DNA of 64,000 nucleotides, from the NCBI GenBank assembly GCA_001875255.1, contig MJAN01000001.1:473884-537883 (forward strand). The letters are read 5' to 3'. Positions 1-11,932 of the stretch are shown here, one piece after another. The notes under the pieces were generated by a model. The model saw nothing but the letters and a program-made list of their open reading frames with translations. It had not been told where the DNA came from and did not search any database. How positions within the stretch are numbered: position 1 is the first letter of the stretch; every line of letters starts with the position of its first letter. The translations under genes were made by a program, and so were the position numbers. Source of the DNA: Candidatus Sabulitectum silens (GTDB lineage Bacteria > Fermentibacterota > Fermentibacteria > Fermentibacterales > JCC-6).

Positions 1-466
1 CGGGTATTTCCAGAAGCTCGGCTGCTTCCGCATAAGAGAAACCCTCCACATCGCACAAAAGAACCACGCTTCTGAAGTCGTCACTCAAACTGTCCATTGC
101 CCTCTCTATATCCTCCCGCATTATGTCCCTTAGAAAGATCTCAAAGGGTTGCGGCCATACGCTTCCTGAAAATCTCTGATCACCGGACTCTACATCTTCA
201 ACCCAGTCGCTGGGGATCTCTCCGCTGCTCTTTGCACGCTTCAGGTTCAGGAAGATGTTCTTCATGATTGCAAACAACCATGCCCTTGCATTGGTTCCAC
301 TTCGGAACCTTTCCGCCGCGGCCAGGGACCTGACGCATGTCTCCTGGACGAGATCGGAGGCATCTTCCGGATTTCTGGACAGATGCAGGGCGTACCTGTA
401 CATGCTGTCCAGGTTGTTCATGATCTCTTTTTCGAAATCGATACGGTGCTGTGTTTTTTTCTGCAT
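1..466 (-). CDS. ECF-family RNA polymerase sigma factor (open at window edge)
   Basis: Reverse-strand translation MQKKTQHRIDFEKEIMNNLDSMYRYALHLSRNPEDASDLVQETCVRSLAAAERFRSGTNARAWLFAIMKNIFLNLKRAK...DSLSDDFRSVVLLCDVEGFSYAEAAELLEIP; region 2 and region 4 sigma-70 motifs. Missing from the ORF track because it runs off the edge. Confidence 0.9.
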   Translation of the reverse strand, partial: MQKKTQHRIDFEKEIMNNLDSMYRYALHLSRNPEDASDLVQETCVRSLAAAERFRSGTNARAWLFAIMKNIFLNLKRAKSSGEIPSDWVEDVESGDQRFSGSVWPQPFEIFLRDIMREDIERAMDSLSDDFRSVVLLCDVEGFSYAEAAELLEIP

Positions 467-712
467 ACATCCTCCGGGGATAAACATTGCAAAACCCGGG
501 ACCATCGGCAAGTGGCGCCGGATCGGAGCCGTATGTAACAATGTGACAGAATGGGTGTTGCACAACCTGTAGTGTTTCGGGGTTGCCGCGGGCACAAAAT
601 ATTGATAATTTCCGGCAGCATGAAAAGGAAGGGAATACACATTGAAGGATCACGGATTGTTTACTGAGTTTTCCAGGAGGTCGAAAAGAAGGAAGAGCGG
701 GAACAGCCTCTT

Positions 713-2987
713 GTGGAGAACCTTGTTACTCCGTCCTTTACGCCCAACGCCGAAACGGTGTTGAGCAAGAGATACCTTAAGAGGGACAGCGAAGGCGAAA
801 TCCTCGAAACGCCCTCGGATATGCTCTGGAGGGTTGCAACCACCGTTGCCCGGGCAGAAGACAGCTGGGACGGCGACCAGGGCCAGTGGTCCACGGTGTT
901 CTACAACATGATGGCCAGAAAGGAGTTCCTCCCCAACTCACCCACCCTCATGAATGCCGGGAGGGACCTCGGCCAGCTTTCAGCATGCTTCGTTCTTCCG
1001 GTGGAGGACAGCATGGACAGCATTTTCAACGCCGTGAGGAACACCGCACTGATCCACAAGAGCGGAGGCGGCACAGGCTTCTCCTTTTCCAGGATAAGGC
1101 CGGCGAACGACTATGTCCATTCCACCAGGGGAATATCCAGCGGTCCGATCTCCTTCATGACCGTGTTCGACCATGCCACTGAAACGGTAAAACAGGGGGG
1201 TGTACGCAGGGGTGCCAATATGGCCGTTCTCAGGGTCGATCACCCGGACATCGAGGAGTTCATCACGGTTAAACAGGATATGGGTCTCCTGAACAATTTC
1301 AATCTTTCCATCGCCGTTACCGATTCCTTCATGAATGCCGTGGAGATGGGAGGGGAATACCCCCTGATCAACCCCAGGAACGGTGAAGTCGTCACAAGGC
1401 TGCCCGCCAAGACCATTTTGAGAAAATAGTCGACTGCGCCTGGAGCAGCGGAGAGCCCGGGCTGATTTTCATCGACAGGATGAACGACGCCAACCCTACG
1501 CCCCATATAGGTGATATCGAAGCCACGAACCCCTGTGGTGAGCAGCCCCTGCTTCCCTACGAGGCCTGCAACCTTGGCTCCATAAACCTTTCCCTCATGG
1601 TCCGAAGGGGTGCGGGAGGCATGGCTGAAATTGCCTGGACCAGACTGGAAAAAACAGTCCGGAACGCCGTGCGGTTCCTTGATGATGTGATAGAGGTCAA
1701 TCGCTACCCCCTTGCTGAGATCACCGAAATGGTAAAGGGGAACAGGAAGATAGGTCTGGGAGTAATGGGCTTTGCCGATCTTCTCTTCAGACTCAGGATA
1801 CCCTACGACAGCGAAAGGGCTCTGGCCCTGGCTGAAGAGATCATGAGTTTCGTGGCGGATAAGGGCAGGCAGGCCAGCTGTGACCTGGCGAAGGAGAGGG
1901 GCGCTTTCCCGAATTTCAAGGGCAGCCTCTATGACCGGCGAAACCATCCTGGGATCAGGAATGCCACGGTGACTACAATTGCCCCCACCGGTTCACTCAG
2001 CATCCTGGCCGGTTGCTCCAGCGGAGTGGAACCTGTATTCGCCCTTGCCTACACCAGAAGGAACCTCCTTGACGAAGGTGATGAGCTTCACGAAGTAGTG
2101 CCGGAGTTTTCCAGGGTAGCCATGGAGAGGGGTTTCAATACAGGTTCGGTCATAGAAAGGATCGCGGAAAAGGGTTCATGCCATGGCATTGAAGAGGTGC
2201 CCGAAGAAGTTCGCAGGGTTTTCGTGACCGCCCACGATATAAGTCCTTCCTACCATGTAAGAATGCAGGCCGCCTTCCAGAAGTATACCGATAACGCCGT
2301 TTCCAAAACGGTCAACCTCTCAGCAGGGGCAAGCCGCGAGGATGTGGCACAGGTTTTCAGGCTTGCAACACAGCTTGGCTGCAAGGGAGTAACAGTTTAT
2401 CGCGACGGCAGCCGGGACAGGCAGGTCCTCAACCTTAAGGGTGAAAAACCGCCGGAAACCGAAACCCTGAAGCTCTCCGGGCCCAGACCCAGGCCTGAAC
2501 TTACACGGGGGGTAACAAGAAGGATCAGGACCGGCTGTGGAAACCTCTATGTCACCATAAACGAAGACGAGCAGGGGCCCGTGGAGGTCTTCTGCCAGAT
2601 GGGGAAGGCCGGCGGGTGCGCCGCAAGCCAGAGCGAAGCCATAAGCCGAATGGTTTCCCTTGCCCTGAGGAGCAGGGTTCCCCCGGGAGAGATAGTCAGC
2701 GAGCTCAAGGGGATAAGCTGTCACAGGCTGGCCTGGCAGAACGGCACCAGGATACTCTCCTGTGCCGACGCAATGGGCAAGGCCCTGGAATGGCACGGCA
2801 TGCAGGGAGAAGAGCCGGCGGACGTGAAAACATACTCGATGTGTCGGTAACTGCTGAGGAGAGCTCCGGTCCTTCAAGGGGAGTTAACAATCTGGCCGGA
2901 GCATGTCCCTTTTGCGGAGGTCCATTGAAGTATGAATCAGGTTGTGTTTCATGTGCTCTGGAATGCGGTTACTCCGAGTGCGGATAG
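713..2987 (+). CDS. nrdJ: Adenosylcobalamin-dependent (class II) ribonucleotide reductase, split by two frameshifts
   Basis: ORFs 713-1429, 1480-2850 and the end of 2616-2987 are consecutive pieces of one protein ([56 protein letters not shown]-terminal zinc ribbon [27 protein letters not shown]). Confidence 0.93.
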
Positions 2988-3377
2988 CAGGGGCTTTACC
3001 CTGATAGAACTGATGGTCGTTGTGGTTATTCTCGGCATTCTGGCGGCCATGGCCATTCCCAGATTCACCGATGTCACCGAAAGGGCCAGAGCCGCGGCCT
3101 GCAGAAGCAACCTTGCCGCCCTTGCACGTTCACTGAATTTTATGCCGCCGACAACGGAGCCTATCCCTCCGCGGGCCTGCCACAGAACTGGAGGGGTTTT
3201 TCCGGCCTCGAGGGTTATCTGGCCGGGGCAAACAGCTACAAATGCCCCCTCACCGGCAGCTCCGATTACAGATACAGGCTATATGGGAACGACGAGTCCT
3301 TCGGTGTAAGGGGTTGGCTTCTGGTGTGCAGGAACAGTCACGGGCACATCACCCATGGTGTAGCCAGCTGGCAGTAG
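2932..3377 (+). CDS. Type IV pilin / type II secretion pseudopilin-like protein (frameshift near 3139)
   Basis: Prepilin N-terminal motif RGFTLIELMVVVVILGILAAMAIPRFTDV; after one base is added at TTTT the frame continues FYAADNGAYPSAGLPQNWRGFSGLEGYLAGANSYKCPLTGSSDYRYRLYGNDESFGV...ASWQ*. Confidence 0.85.
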
Positions 3378-3608
3378 CTATTTGTCCGAATCTTCCTTTT
3401 TCAGCTCCTCAAGGGCTTCCCCAAGGGCTTTGTGCACTTCCGCCATCAGGTCGGGGTTCAGGGTTATACCCTTCTTGGTGGGCTTCCATTCACCGTCATC
3501 GGCCATGTAGTAGGTCCTTATCTCAATGTACTGCCGTTTGCGGAATTCCGTAAGGGCGACCCTCACTATGTCCTCACCCTTTTCGAACTGTGCGATCTGC
3601 TTTTCCAT
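3378..3608 (-). CDS. PC4/p15-like transcriptional coactivator domain small protein
   Basis: MEKQIAQFEKGEDIVRVALTEFRKRQYIEIRTYYMADDGEWKPTKKGITLNPDLMAEVHKALGEALEELKKEDSDK; PC4-like K-x-R-Y-I-D/E-IR-Y pattern. Confidence 0.7.
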   Translation of the reverse strand: MEKQIAQFEKGEDIVRVALTEFRKRQYIEIRTYYMADDGEWKPTKKGITLNPDLMAEVHKALGEALEELKKEDSDK

Positions 3609-3721
3609 CTTTTTTCTCCCGTCATGAAGTTGAACGGTACAGTACCGTTTCACCTCCCACGCTGTCAAGGGTGTTCCAGCCGCCGCAGCGGATGGTATAT
3701 TCACCGGAAGTACGGAGGTTT

Positions 3722-5705
3722 ATGAACAGCGAACCGGAAAGCTGCAGGCAGCTTCTCAAACAGATCGTCGGGGCCCTGCCCTGTGCCTATGTACACGGTG
3801 AGGTTTTCGTTAACGGCAAGGGTGAGGGCACCGATTACGCCGTAACCGATATAAACCACGCATTCACCGAGATAACCGGGATCTCCCGTGAGAGAATACT
3901 GGGGAAAAGGATAAACGGCCTGTTCTCCATCTCCTCGGCTGAAGAGGACGTCCAGGTCTTTGCAAGGGTTGCCCTCACCGGGGAACCCATCCAGAGGGAA
4001 TTCCTCTCTCCGTTCTTTGGCATGCACTTCAGGATATTCTGCTTTTCTCCCCGAAAGGGATATTTCGTTGCCCTTCTCACCGACCTCTCCCCGGAAAAGA
4101 AATTCCAGGAACGGGTAGAGTTCCTTCGGGATTTCGCCAACTCCACCGCGGACGAGTTCTTTATCCTTGATCCCTCGGGTAGTTTCGTGCTGGGCAACCG
4201 CTCCGTTTCGGAAAAGCTGGGGGTTTCACAGACAGCCGTTCCAGGGCTCCATTTATCCAGGCTGAACACCCTTGCCGGGGAGGCTGGTGGAATACCCTCT
4301 GGAGCTCTCTCCTCCAGAAGGGTTCCCTGCAGTTCGAAACCGAGCACAGGGGATTCGACGGAAATGTTTACCCAGTAGAACTTTCCATTGATCTCATGAC
4401 TAACGGCAACAGAAAATATGCCGCGGTGGTGGCCAAGAACATTTCCAGCAAGAGGGCCCTGAGCAGCGCCCTGCTGAAGGACCAGAGATACGCTGAAAAA
4501 GCGGCTTCTGTGGCGGGGTTTTTCGTCTGGATGGTGGATTCTGAAGGCAGTTTCCGCCCCATACTTGGCGGTGAGGAAGACTATGTCTCCGGGCCTGTGG
4601 CCGATGTCTTTTTCTCCCGGATCCATCCGAACGACAGAGATTACCTCACCGGAGGCATTGGCAACCTCCCCGAGGGAAGCACCGAGTTCAGGTTGAAAAC
4701 CCGAAGGGGAATGGTATACCACAGGGCGGTCTGGTCCAGGGTGGAAGACAACTGCGTGGCTGGGATCTGCTATCCCCTGGCCGGAGCCGGTCTTTCCGGT
4801 TCAGGAAGCCAGTCCGCCGCCATGGACACCTATTGCCTCATGACCGAATCCGTTTACAGAAGAACGGTGAAGCTCAAAGAGGCCCTTGATGAAGACAAGC
4901 TGGGTGCCGCAATAAGGATAGTAAGCTCCATAACCTCCGAGTTCTCCAACCTGACCGGCCAGACGGCCTTCCCCGAGCGTGTGGGTTTCGATTCCTTCCT
5001 CGACGGCTGCACAGGAATGCTGAAGCAGCTTCTGTCCCCTTCCATCATACTGGATATAGACACCTCCAGCGGTGTTTCAGGCCTTGTAGATCCCTCTTTC
5101 CTTGAGAATGTCCTTGTAAGGCTTTTGCTCATTGTTCAAAAAACCGAGAATGCCGAAAGGGTCCTGCTTCAGAGCAGAAGCCTATCCCGATACGCCGGCG
5201 TGATAATGTCGGTTTTCGGCAGAGAGGGCATACAGGATCAGCTTGAGAGGCTTTTCATACCGGTCAGGGGTTCAGTGCCCGGTCTTGCTTCGGTTTATGC
5301 CATGGTCCGCTCCGCCGGGGGAAGGGTGGAGTACGAAACCGTGGACAACAGGGTTGAGTTCAGTGTCTGGTTCCCCAGGGCGGGAATGAGCGACCAGTCA
5401 GCCAGTGTACTCATAGCCCTGCCGGACAGCGTGGATGCCGCCAGGGCATATGCCTCCCTCCGCGATGCCGGTTATTCGGTTGCCATCGAAACAGCATCGA
5501 CCAGATCAGAAGAAGGCTGAAGGAAGATGGCACAGGGGTTCTGGTGGCCTCGGCTTCCATGCCGGACTTCACCCCTGAAGAGCTCATCGCCGGAAGCAGT
5601 GTAACACTTGTTCAGGTCGGGGGAAAACCCCCGGAGACGGCACACGGCACCTCCCCGACGGTTTCAGGACATCCGAGCTGGTGGCAATGGTCAACGGGAT
5701 CATTT
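3722..5705 (+). CDS. PAS-domain sensor protein with degenerate kinase-like core and C-terminal receiver-like tail (frameshifts)
   Basis: ORFs 3590-4378, 4396-5520 and 5544-5771 chain as one protein; PAS-like YAVTDINHAFTEITGISRERILGKRI; GG box-like AMVRSAGGRVEYETVDNRVEFSVWFPR. Confidence 0.65.
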
Positions 5706-6110
5706 CTAGAGTTGAAAAGCCTCCGGCAGAAGGTCCCCAAGCCGGTATTCTCTGGGCGGCACCCCATCTGACACCACCGTTATCCTGAAATCCTCATCAC
5801 AGAACTCCCAGAGGACCTGTCTGCAGGCGCCACAGGGCACCGGAGGGCCGTCAGGTGAATAAATGACCATCCTTCTGAAGGTCCTTGAGCTGGCCGCCAC
5901 CGCCGCGAATATCGCGGACCGCTCGGCGCACATGGTCATCCCGTAGGAAGAGTTTTCCACATTGACCCCGCCGTGAAGGTGCCCCTCGGTGTCTTCAAGC
6001 ACCGCCGCCACACGGAATGAGGAATAGGGAGCATAGCTGTTCCGGATAAGATGCCGGGCCTCGTCGGTCATGTTCTGAACCGTCACCGTGCCTCCTTGAG
6101 GAATGAGCAT
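5706..6110 (-). CDS. cdd: Cytidine deaminase
   Basis: SYAPYSSFRVAAVL, NVENSSYGMTMCAERSAIFAA, PCGACRQVLWEF zinc-binding motifs. Confidence 0.95.
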   Translation of the reverse strand: MLIPQGGTVTVQNMTDEARHLIRNSYAPYSSFRVAAVLEDTEGHLHGGVNVENSSYGMTMCAERSAIFAAVAASSRTFRRMVIYSPDGPPVPCGACRQVLWEFCDEDFRITVVSDGVPPREYRLGDLLPEAFQL

Positions 6111-7246
6111 CCGGGGAGTTCGTTGGGCACATCGAATATATCGCAGAGTGTTCCTGCGATGTCCGCAAAAGTTCCTCTTGTTCCCAGGGGCCGTCCCTTC
6201 ATTTCCGGAGAGTAGAAAAGAAGGGGGGCATACTCCCGGGAGTGGTCCGTGCTTGGCGTTGTGGGGTCATTGCCGTGGTCGGCGGTTATGAAAAGGAAAT
6301 CACCCCTTCGAAGAATGGCCAGCAGTGATGGAAGCCAACGGTCCACATCCTTCAGCCCTTCGGCGAAGCCGGTAAAATCGTTCCTGTGGCCCCATTTGGA
6401 ATCGAAATCGCAGAAATTGGCGAAGATGAAACCCCCGGCGGGATCCTCCACCATTCTCCTGAGTGTTTCCATTCCCTCTCTGTTGGAACCGGTGTGGACC
6501 GTGGTGATGTTCCTGTGGGCGAAGAGGTCATCTATCTTGCCCACCCCCCTGACGGGTATTCCCTGTAACGCAAATAGATCGAGAAGGGTTTCCCCGGGGG
6601 GTTCCAGGGAGAAATCCCTCCTGTCCGGGGTTCTGGTGAAGTTTCCCGGTTTTCCCGTGAATGGCCGGGCGATAACACGGCCAACGCCAAGGTCAGGGGG
6701 CTGAAGCATTTCCCTGGCAATTTCGCAGTATCGGTAAAGATCGGTCAGGGGAACCACACCCTCATGGGCCGCCACCTGGAAAACGCTGTCGGCGGAGGTG
6801 TAAACTATCAGTCCTCCAGTCCGCATCTGTTCCTCTCCCAGACGGGCAATGATCTCGGTGCCCGATGCAACCTCGTTGCCAAGAAGCGTTTTTCCGGTGA
6901 GCCTGGAATACTCCGTGAGAAATGCCCCGGGGAAACCCTCCGGGAATGTGGGCATGGGCACTCCGGATACCAGCCCCATCATTTCCCAGTGGCCAGTGGT
7001 GGAATCCTTCCCCCTGGATATCTCAGCCAACTTTCCCCATGATGCTTCCGGATCATCAGCCGGTAACACTCCCTTTATGGGATGTATGTTGCCCAGGCCC
7101 AGCCTCTGGAAACAGGGCAGGTCCAGGCCTCCAACCGCACCGGCGGTGTTGCCCAGGGTATCGCTGCCCGTATCGCCATACTCTTCGGCGTCTGGCAGCT
7201 CGCCCACCCCTGCTCCGTCCAGTACCAGAACGATTGCTTTTTTCAA
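6083..7246 (-). CDS. deoB: Phosphopentomutase
   Basis: MKKAIVLVLDGAGVGELPDAEEYGDTGSDTLGNTAGAVGGLDLPCFQRLGLGN...GKDSTTGHWEMMGL...HRNDFTGFAEGL...DHGNDPTTPSTDHSREYAPLL. Confidence 0.97.
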   Translation of the reverse strand: MKKAIVLVLDGAGVGELPDAEEYGDTGSDTLGNTAGAVGGLDLPCFQRLGLGNIHPIKGVLPADDPEASWGKLAEISRGKDSTTGHWEMMGLVSGVPMPTFPEGFPGAFLTEYSRLTGKTLLGNEVASGTEIIARLGEEQMRTGGLIVYTSADSVFQVAAHEGVVPLTDLYRYCEIAREMLQPPDLGVGRVIARPFTGKPGNFTRTPDRRDFSLEPPGETLLDLFALQGIPVRGVGKIDDLFAHRNITTVHTGSNREGMETLRRMVEDPAGGFIFANFCDFDSKWGHRNDFTGFAEGLKDVDRWLPSLLAILRRGDFLFITADHGNDPTTPSTDHSREYAPLLFYSPEMKGRPLGTRGTFADIAGTLCDIFDVPNELPGCSFLKEAR

Positions 7247-7326
7247 TGTTTCCCTCCATCTTCTTTTAACATAAGATTGAAAGGCGAAAAACGAAACTCT
7301 TGCCCATTCGGGAAAAGGAGGCGGAA

Positions 7327-8833
7327 ATGAGGATCCTCAACCTGTTTGTTCTGCTTTGCCCGGCGGTGATCTTCGCCGGGGGGGTCAATGGCTCACTTGA
7401 GACAACTGGTGATATTACCATAGTTAACCTCTGGGGAACCTGGGAGGAGATGGGAACCGCCCACGGTTATCTGCTTGGACCGGATCTCATGGACCTGTAC
7501 GAAGGCTATTTCCTTGAGCTCGCAGGAGGTCAAACGAACATAGACATCCTTCGTGCCGGCTACGATTCATACTTTACCGTGCCGGAAGAGTTCAGCGCCT
7601 ATGCCTCGGGGATCATTGCCGGGGTCGAAGACACCGTTTCACTCTGGTCCCCTGTTTACGGCAGGAACCTGGATACCCTGGACATATTCATAACCAGCTC
7701 GGTGCCGGATCTGTCCGCAATGGTGGACTTTCGCCAGATACATTGCTCCAGCGCCTCCTCGTGGGGAGAGGGCACCTCCGGGGATCCATTCCTTCAGGGG
7801 GATCCGGCGGTATCAAGAAATCTGGACTACTATGTCGATCAGAATGAGTCCATTCTGGAGAAGAGTTTCCTCTTCGTCCACGACCCCTCACAGGGTCAGG
7901 ATTATCTGTCGGTCTCCTTTCCCGGTTTCATGGGAATCCTTTCCGGTATGAACGAGTCAGGGGTGAATGCAACTCTGAACATGGGCAACTATTCCGGAAC
8001 ATCCCAGACCAGTCCCTCCTTCGTCCCCATATGCATGGCCCTTGCCCTTGGCCTGACCGGTGAGGATTTCGATGGTAACGGAACCCACGACATCGAAGAC
8101 ATCAAGGCGGCGGCAACCTTCTGGAACAGGTCCAATACCTACGATATCCACATAACCTGTCCCGGGGATCTGTCCGCCGGTGGAGATCCGGCGGTGGTGG
8201 CGGAAGTAAACAACCATCAGCTCTGCCTTCAGATTTTCCCAGGATGAACCGGCTATAGCGCCCTGCAATCTTCTTCTCACGAATCACCACAGAGTGCTCT
8301 ACCCCCCTGTCTACTGCCAGCGATACGCCACACTGCTCGACTCCCTCGATGCGGATCCCGGCGTAACTCTGGAAAGACTCTGGAACTTCATGGGGGCAGT
8401 TGGAGAAGCCCCGGTCCCCGGTCTGGGCGGTACGCTGCAGACCATGATCTTTATCCCGGATGAAAGAAGGACAGGGCTCGCCTTCGCATCCCCTGGAGTT
8501 GCTTCCTGCGAGAAGGAGCCCCTGTGGATCCATTGGAACGACCTGTTCCCCAACCACGATCCCCAGGGCACCGGGGGCGGAGGGGCAGGACAGATCCGGC
8601 TTTCAACGCTGAGGAACCCGGTGCGCTCACTTCTCGAGGTGTCCGCCCGGGTGGATTCTTCCGGAGACATTGATGTTTTCGATCTCCGGGGAAGGAAAAT
8701 GGAGATAACCTTTGTTCCTATGCAGGAGAACACTTACAGCGCCGATGTATCCAGGCTGCCTTCCTCTGTATACCTGATAAGGGCCACTGACGGCGGGAAT
8801 GTGGAATATGCTGAAGTAGTTGTACTGCAATAA
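7327..8833 (+). CDS. Secreted C45-type (acyl-CoA:6-APA acyltransferase-like) peptidase/amidase with C-terminal sorting-like domain (frameshift near 8230)
   Basis: Signal peptide MRILNLFVLLCPAVIFAGG; IHCSSASSWG nucleophile-like Cys; SRNLDYY; C-terminus IDVFDLRGRKMEITFVPMQENTYSADVSRLPSSVYLIRATDGGNVEYAEVVVLQ. Confidence 0.65.
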
Positions 8834-8868
8834 CTCACAGCATCTATTTGTCAAGTTTACGGATGGCT

Positions 8869-10415
8869 TCAGGCCTCGGCGAAGATCGTTTTTTCCCTGG
8901 TATAAACCACCTGGCCCGGGCCGCCGCCCCTCATCCTTCGCACGTACCGGGCAAGGGTCCAGTCCACGGGGACCACACCGTTGGTTGTGCTGTGTCTGGC
9001 GGCGATGGTCGCCGCCTGCTCCAGAACCGTTCCCGCCGGGTTATCCGGCCTGCCGTCCCGGCGGATAATAACATGGGCTCCCGCCACCCCCCGGGCGTGA
9101 AGCCAGATATCATCCCGGCCGGCGATCTTGAAGGTCAGCCTGTCATTCTGCCGGGCGTTCCTTCCCACAAGGCACCTCCAACCGTCGCGGAGGATGTATT
9201 CAATGGGGTCACCGGTGGTCTTGCGCCTGGGCTTTTTCAGTTTCGCAAGCAGTTCCGCAGCCTGGTCGTCATCCATGCTGTCCAGTGATCCCAGAAGGCG
9301 GTTCAGTTCACGGAGCTGCTCCTGCACCGCTTCAAGCCTTTTCTCCAGGCGGTTCCTCTCCAGGTGTATCTTTCCCGCCTTCCTGAAGAAGCCCTCGGCG
9401 TTCTCAGCTGGATTGAGGGATGGTTTCAGGGGAATGCGAACCGGGGTTCCATCCCAGTCCTGAAGCAGGGCCTCGGTCATTCCCTTCCTGAGATCCTTCC
9501 TGTAGGTCAGGATAATGTTCCCGAAGTTCCTGAGCTCCCCGGGGCTCTTCAGATTTCCCAGGGACCTTTCGGTGCTTCTGATCCTTTTCGTTTCAGAGCT
9601 TATCCTCCTTCTGAGAAGGGATTCAAGCTCCCTTCCCGAAGGGCGGTATTCACTCTGCTCTCCCTTTTCAGCAGGGGGAGGAGCCAGGGGGGCGGAGACA
9701 GGCCTGCCGGTGCCCAGGGGAACAGGTACCGGTCCGAAGGGGGTTTCCCAGGGAGTGAACTCCCCCTGTATGAGCTTTTTGCCAAGGTCTTTCACCGTTC
9801 CCGGCACATCCTTTGAATGGCTGATTATGGCCTTTGCCGAAACCGGACCGACCCCCTCCAGGTTCCTGTAGAGAACCCCGGGGCCGGAACAGTCCGCAAG
9901 AAGCCTCTGAACCTCCGGGGTACCCCACTCCACGGGAGGATGTCCCGATGACGGCGGTCTTTTGTAGGTAACCCCCGGCGATACGGTCCTGTAACGGCTC
10001 ACCGATGACAGTACCTTTCTCATGGAGGCAAGTATCCTTCCGTCGGACCTCCTCAATAGGATCACATTGGCATTTCGGCCGGTGAGTTCAAAGACGAGTG
10101 TGACCCCACCGGCTGGTAGGGGGTCTTCTCAAAGAAGTCCATTTCCAGGACCCTGTCGAAACCCTGCTGCCTGATGCCTTCCAGGACGGCGCCCCGGAGA
10201 TGATGTTCCCATGAGGGTGATGCCGGAGGAACCGTTGCGGCTTCCTTAGAGCACCAGAGGCCCGGGCCGTCGGGCCTTGCGTGGAGATGAAGCCACTCTC
10301 CCCTGAAACCAAGCGACATTGTGAAGGAGGAGGAAAGGCCCAGGGCTTTGCATGGCGAACCACTGAACTTCTCCTCCAGCAGCGGGATGAGTGCGCTTAG
10401 ATAGATTCCCTCCAT
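8869..10415 (-). CDS. rqcH: NFACT family ribosome quality control protein RqcH/FbpA-like (frameshift near 10105)
   Basis: N-terminal MEGIYLSALIPLLEEKFSG..., LVFELTGRNANVILLRRSDGRIL; C-terminal NFACT-R domain RDGWRCLVGRNARQNDRLTFKIAGRDDIWLHARGVAGAHVIIRRDG. Confidence 0.9.
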
Positions 10416-10508
10416 GGGTATTCTCCTTGTAATTGTGGACAATGGGCACGGCTCTATAGATAATAACATTTGTGCCGTGGCGACATTACCGGAGGGGATA
10501 CATCCGCA

Positions 10509-11375
10509 ATGGAATCGATGACAGGGTTTGGCATTTGCAGCAAAGTTATTGAATCGCATAAAATTACCGTTCTGACAAAATCGGTGAACAACAAGGGGCT
10601 TTCCCTGGTTTTCAGGATACCGAGGGAAACGGCCCACCTCGAGCAGGCGCTCCACAGGATCGCCAGGGAAATGTTCTCCAGGGGCCGTATCGATGTGAAC
10701 ATATCCCTGGAAAGAGATAGTTCAGAAGCCCCGGCTGAACCGGACATCGATCTGGCCGGGGCCTACCTGAGGGGTGCCGCGGCACTGGCCGAGGAGTTCT
10801 CCCTCTCATCCTCCCCCGATGCCTTTCAGCTGGTGACCCTCCCGGGGGTCATGCGTGAGCCGGAACCATCCGTTGGAGAATGCTTCGACTCCGGAGTGTT
10901 ATCCGCCTGCCGGGGTGCCTTCGAATCGCTTCTGGCATCAAGAAGAGAGGAGGGGAAAGGTCTTGCCGGGGCCTTCAGTGTATCCCTGGAGAGAATAGCG
11001 GACCTTTCCGGTCCCGTTCTCAGGGATCATTCCCAGAGGGTCCAGGCCATTTTCCAGGAGAGGAAGAAGCGGGTGACTGATCTCCTGAACGACGCGAACA
11101 TCGATGAGAACCGCCTTGCCCAGGAGCTTGCCCTGCTTTCGGACAGAATGGACATAAGCGAAGAGCACCAGCGGCTCTCCGCCCATATCAGATCCGCCCT
11201 GGGGATCCTTGCCGAGAACGATTCCGGCAGGAAGCTTGGCTTCATCCTGCAGGAAATGCACCGTGAGCTGAACACAATGGGCTCCAAGGCGGACTGCTCC
11301 GAAGCGGTCCACCGGGTGATAGAGATGAAGGACCTTCTTGGGGGACTCAGAGAGCAGGTCGCCAATGTTCAGTAG
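10509..11375 (+). CDS. YicC family endoribonuclease-like protein
   Basis: MESMTGFG start, SVNNKGLSLVFRIP, C-terminal GRKLGFILQEMHRELNTMGSKADCSEAVHRVIEMKDLLGGLREQVANVQ. Confidence 0.95.
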   Translation: MESMTGFGICSKVIESHKITVLTKSVNNKGLSLVFRIPRETAHLEQALHRIAREMFSRGRIDVNISLERDSSEAPAEPDIDLAGAYLRGAAALAEEFSLSSSPDAFQLVTLPGVMREPEPSVGECFDSGVLSACRGAFESLLASRREEGKGLAGAFSVSLERIADLSGPVLRDHSQRVQAIFQERKKRVTDLLNDANIDENRLAQELALLSDRMDISEEHQRLSAHIRSALGILAENDSGRKLGFILQEMHRELNTMGSKADCSEAVHRVIEMKDLLGGLREQVANVQ

Positions 11376-11932
11376 CGGCGTTCTCATTGTGATCGCCGGC
11401 CCTTCAGGTGCCGGGAAGACCACCCTGGCACACCATCTGGTGAGCACTTTTCCCGATACGGCCTTTTCAGTTTCCACCACAACAAGGGCTCCCCGGGGAA
11501 AGGAGGTCCACGGAGAGGACTACTTTTTCGTAGACCGCGACACCTTCAACGAAAGAAGGCGAAACTCCTTCTTCCTTGAGTGGGCCCTGGTTCATGGCAA
11601 CTACTACGGAACCGACGGAGAGTGGGTCAGGGACCAGCTTGCCCGGGGCAGTTCCGTGGTTCTCGATATCGATGTTCAGGGTGCTGTTCAGGTTAAGAAG
11701 GCCGTGCCTTCAGCGGTTCTGGTGTTCGTTCTTCCGGCGGATCGCCACACACTCCTTGAGAGGCTCCGGGGAAGGAGCACCGATTCCAGGGAAACGGTCC
11801 TTAAAAGGATGGAAGCCGCCTCAATGGAGGTGGCCTCCATGGGCTCCTTCGACTATTTCATTCCCAACGATGACCTCGCCGCCTCGAAGGATTCCATTGA
11901 GACCATCTTCAGGGCCGAGGGGCTCCGCATGA
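11365..11932 (+). CDS. gmk: Guanylate kinase (reads through in-frame into CoaB in this assembly)
   Basis: LIVIAGPSGAGKTTLAHHLV, STTTRAPRGKEVHGEDYFFVDRDTF, LDIDVQGAVQVKKAVPSAVLVFVLPA. Confidence 0.92.

Noticed and set aside
480-712. Cobalamin riboswitch upstream of nrdJ
   Set aside because: Expected for a B12-dependent enzyme, but I could not identify a convincing B12 box or fold by eye.
3835-4722. 295-aa minus-strand ORF
   Set aside because: Antisense to the PAS sensor protein; no family resemblance.
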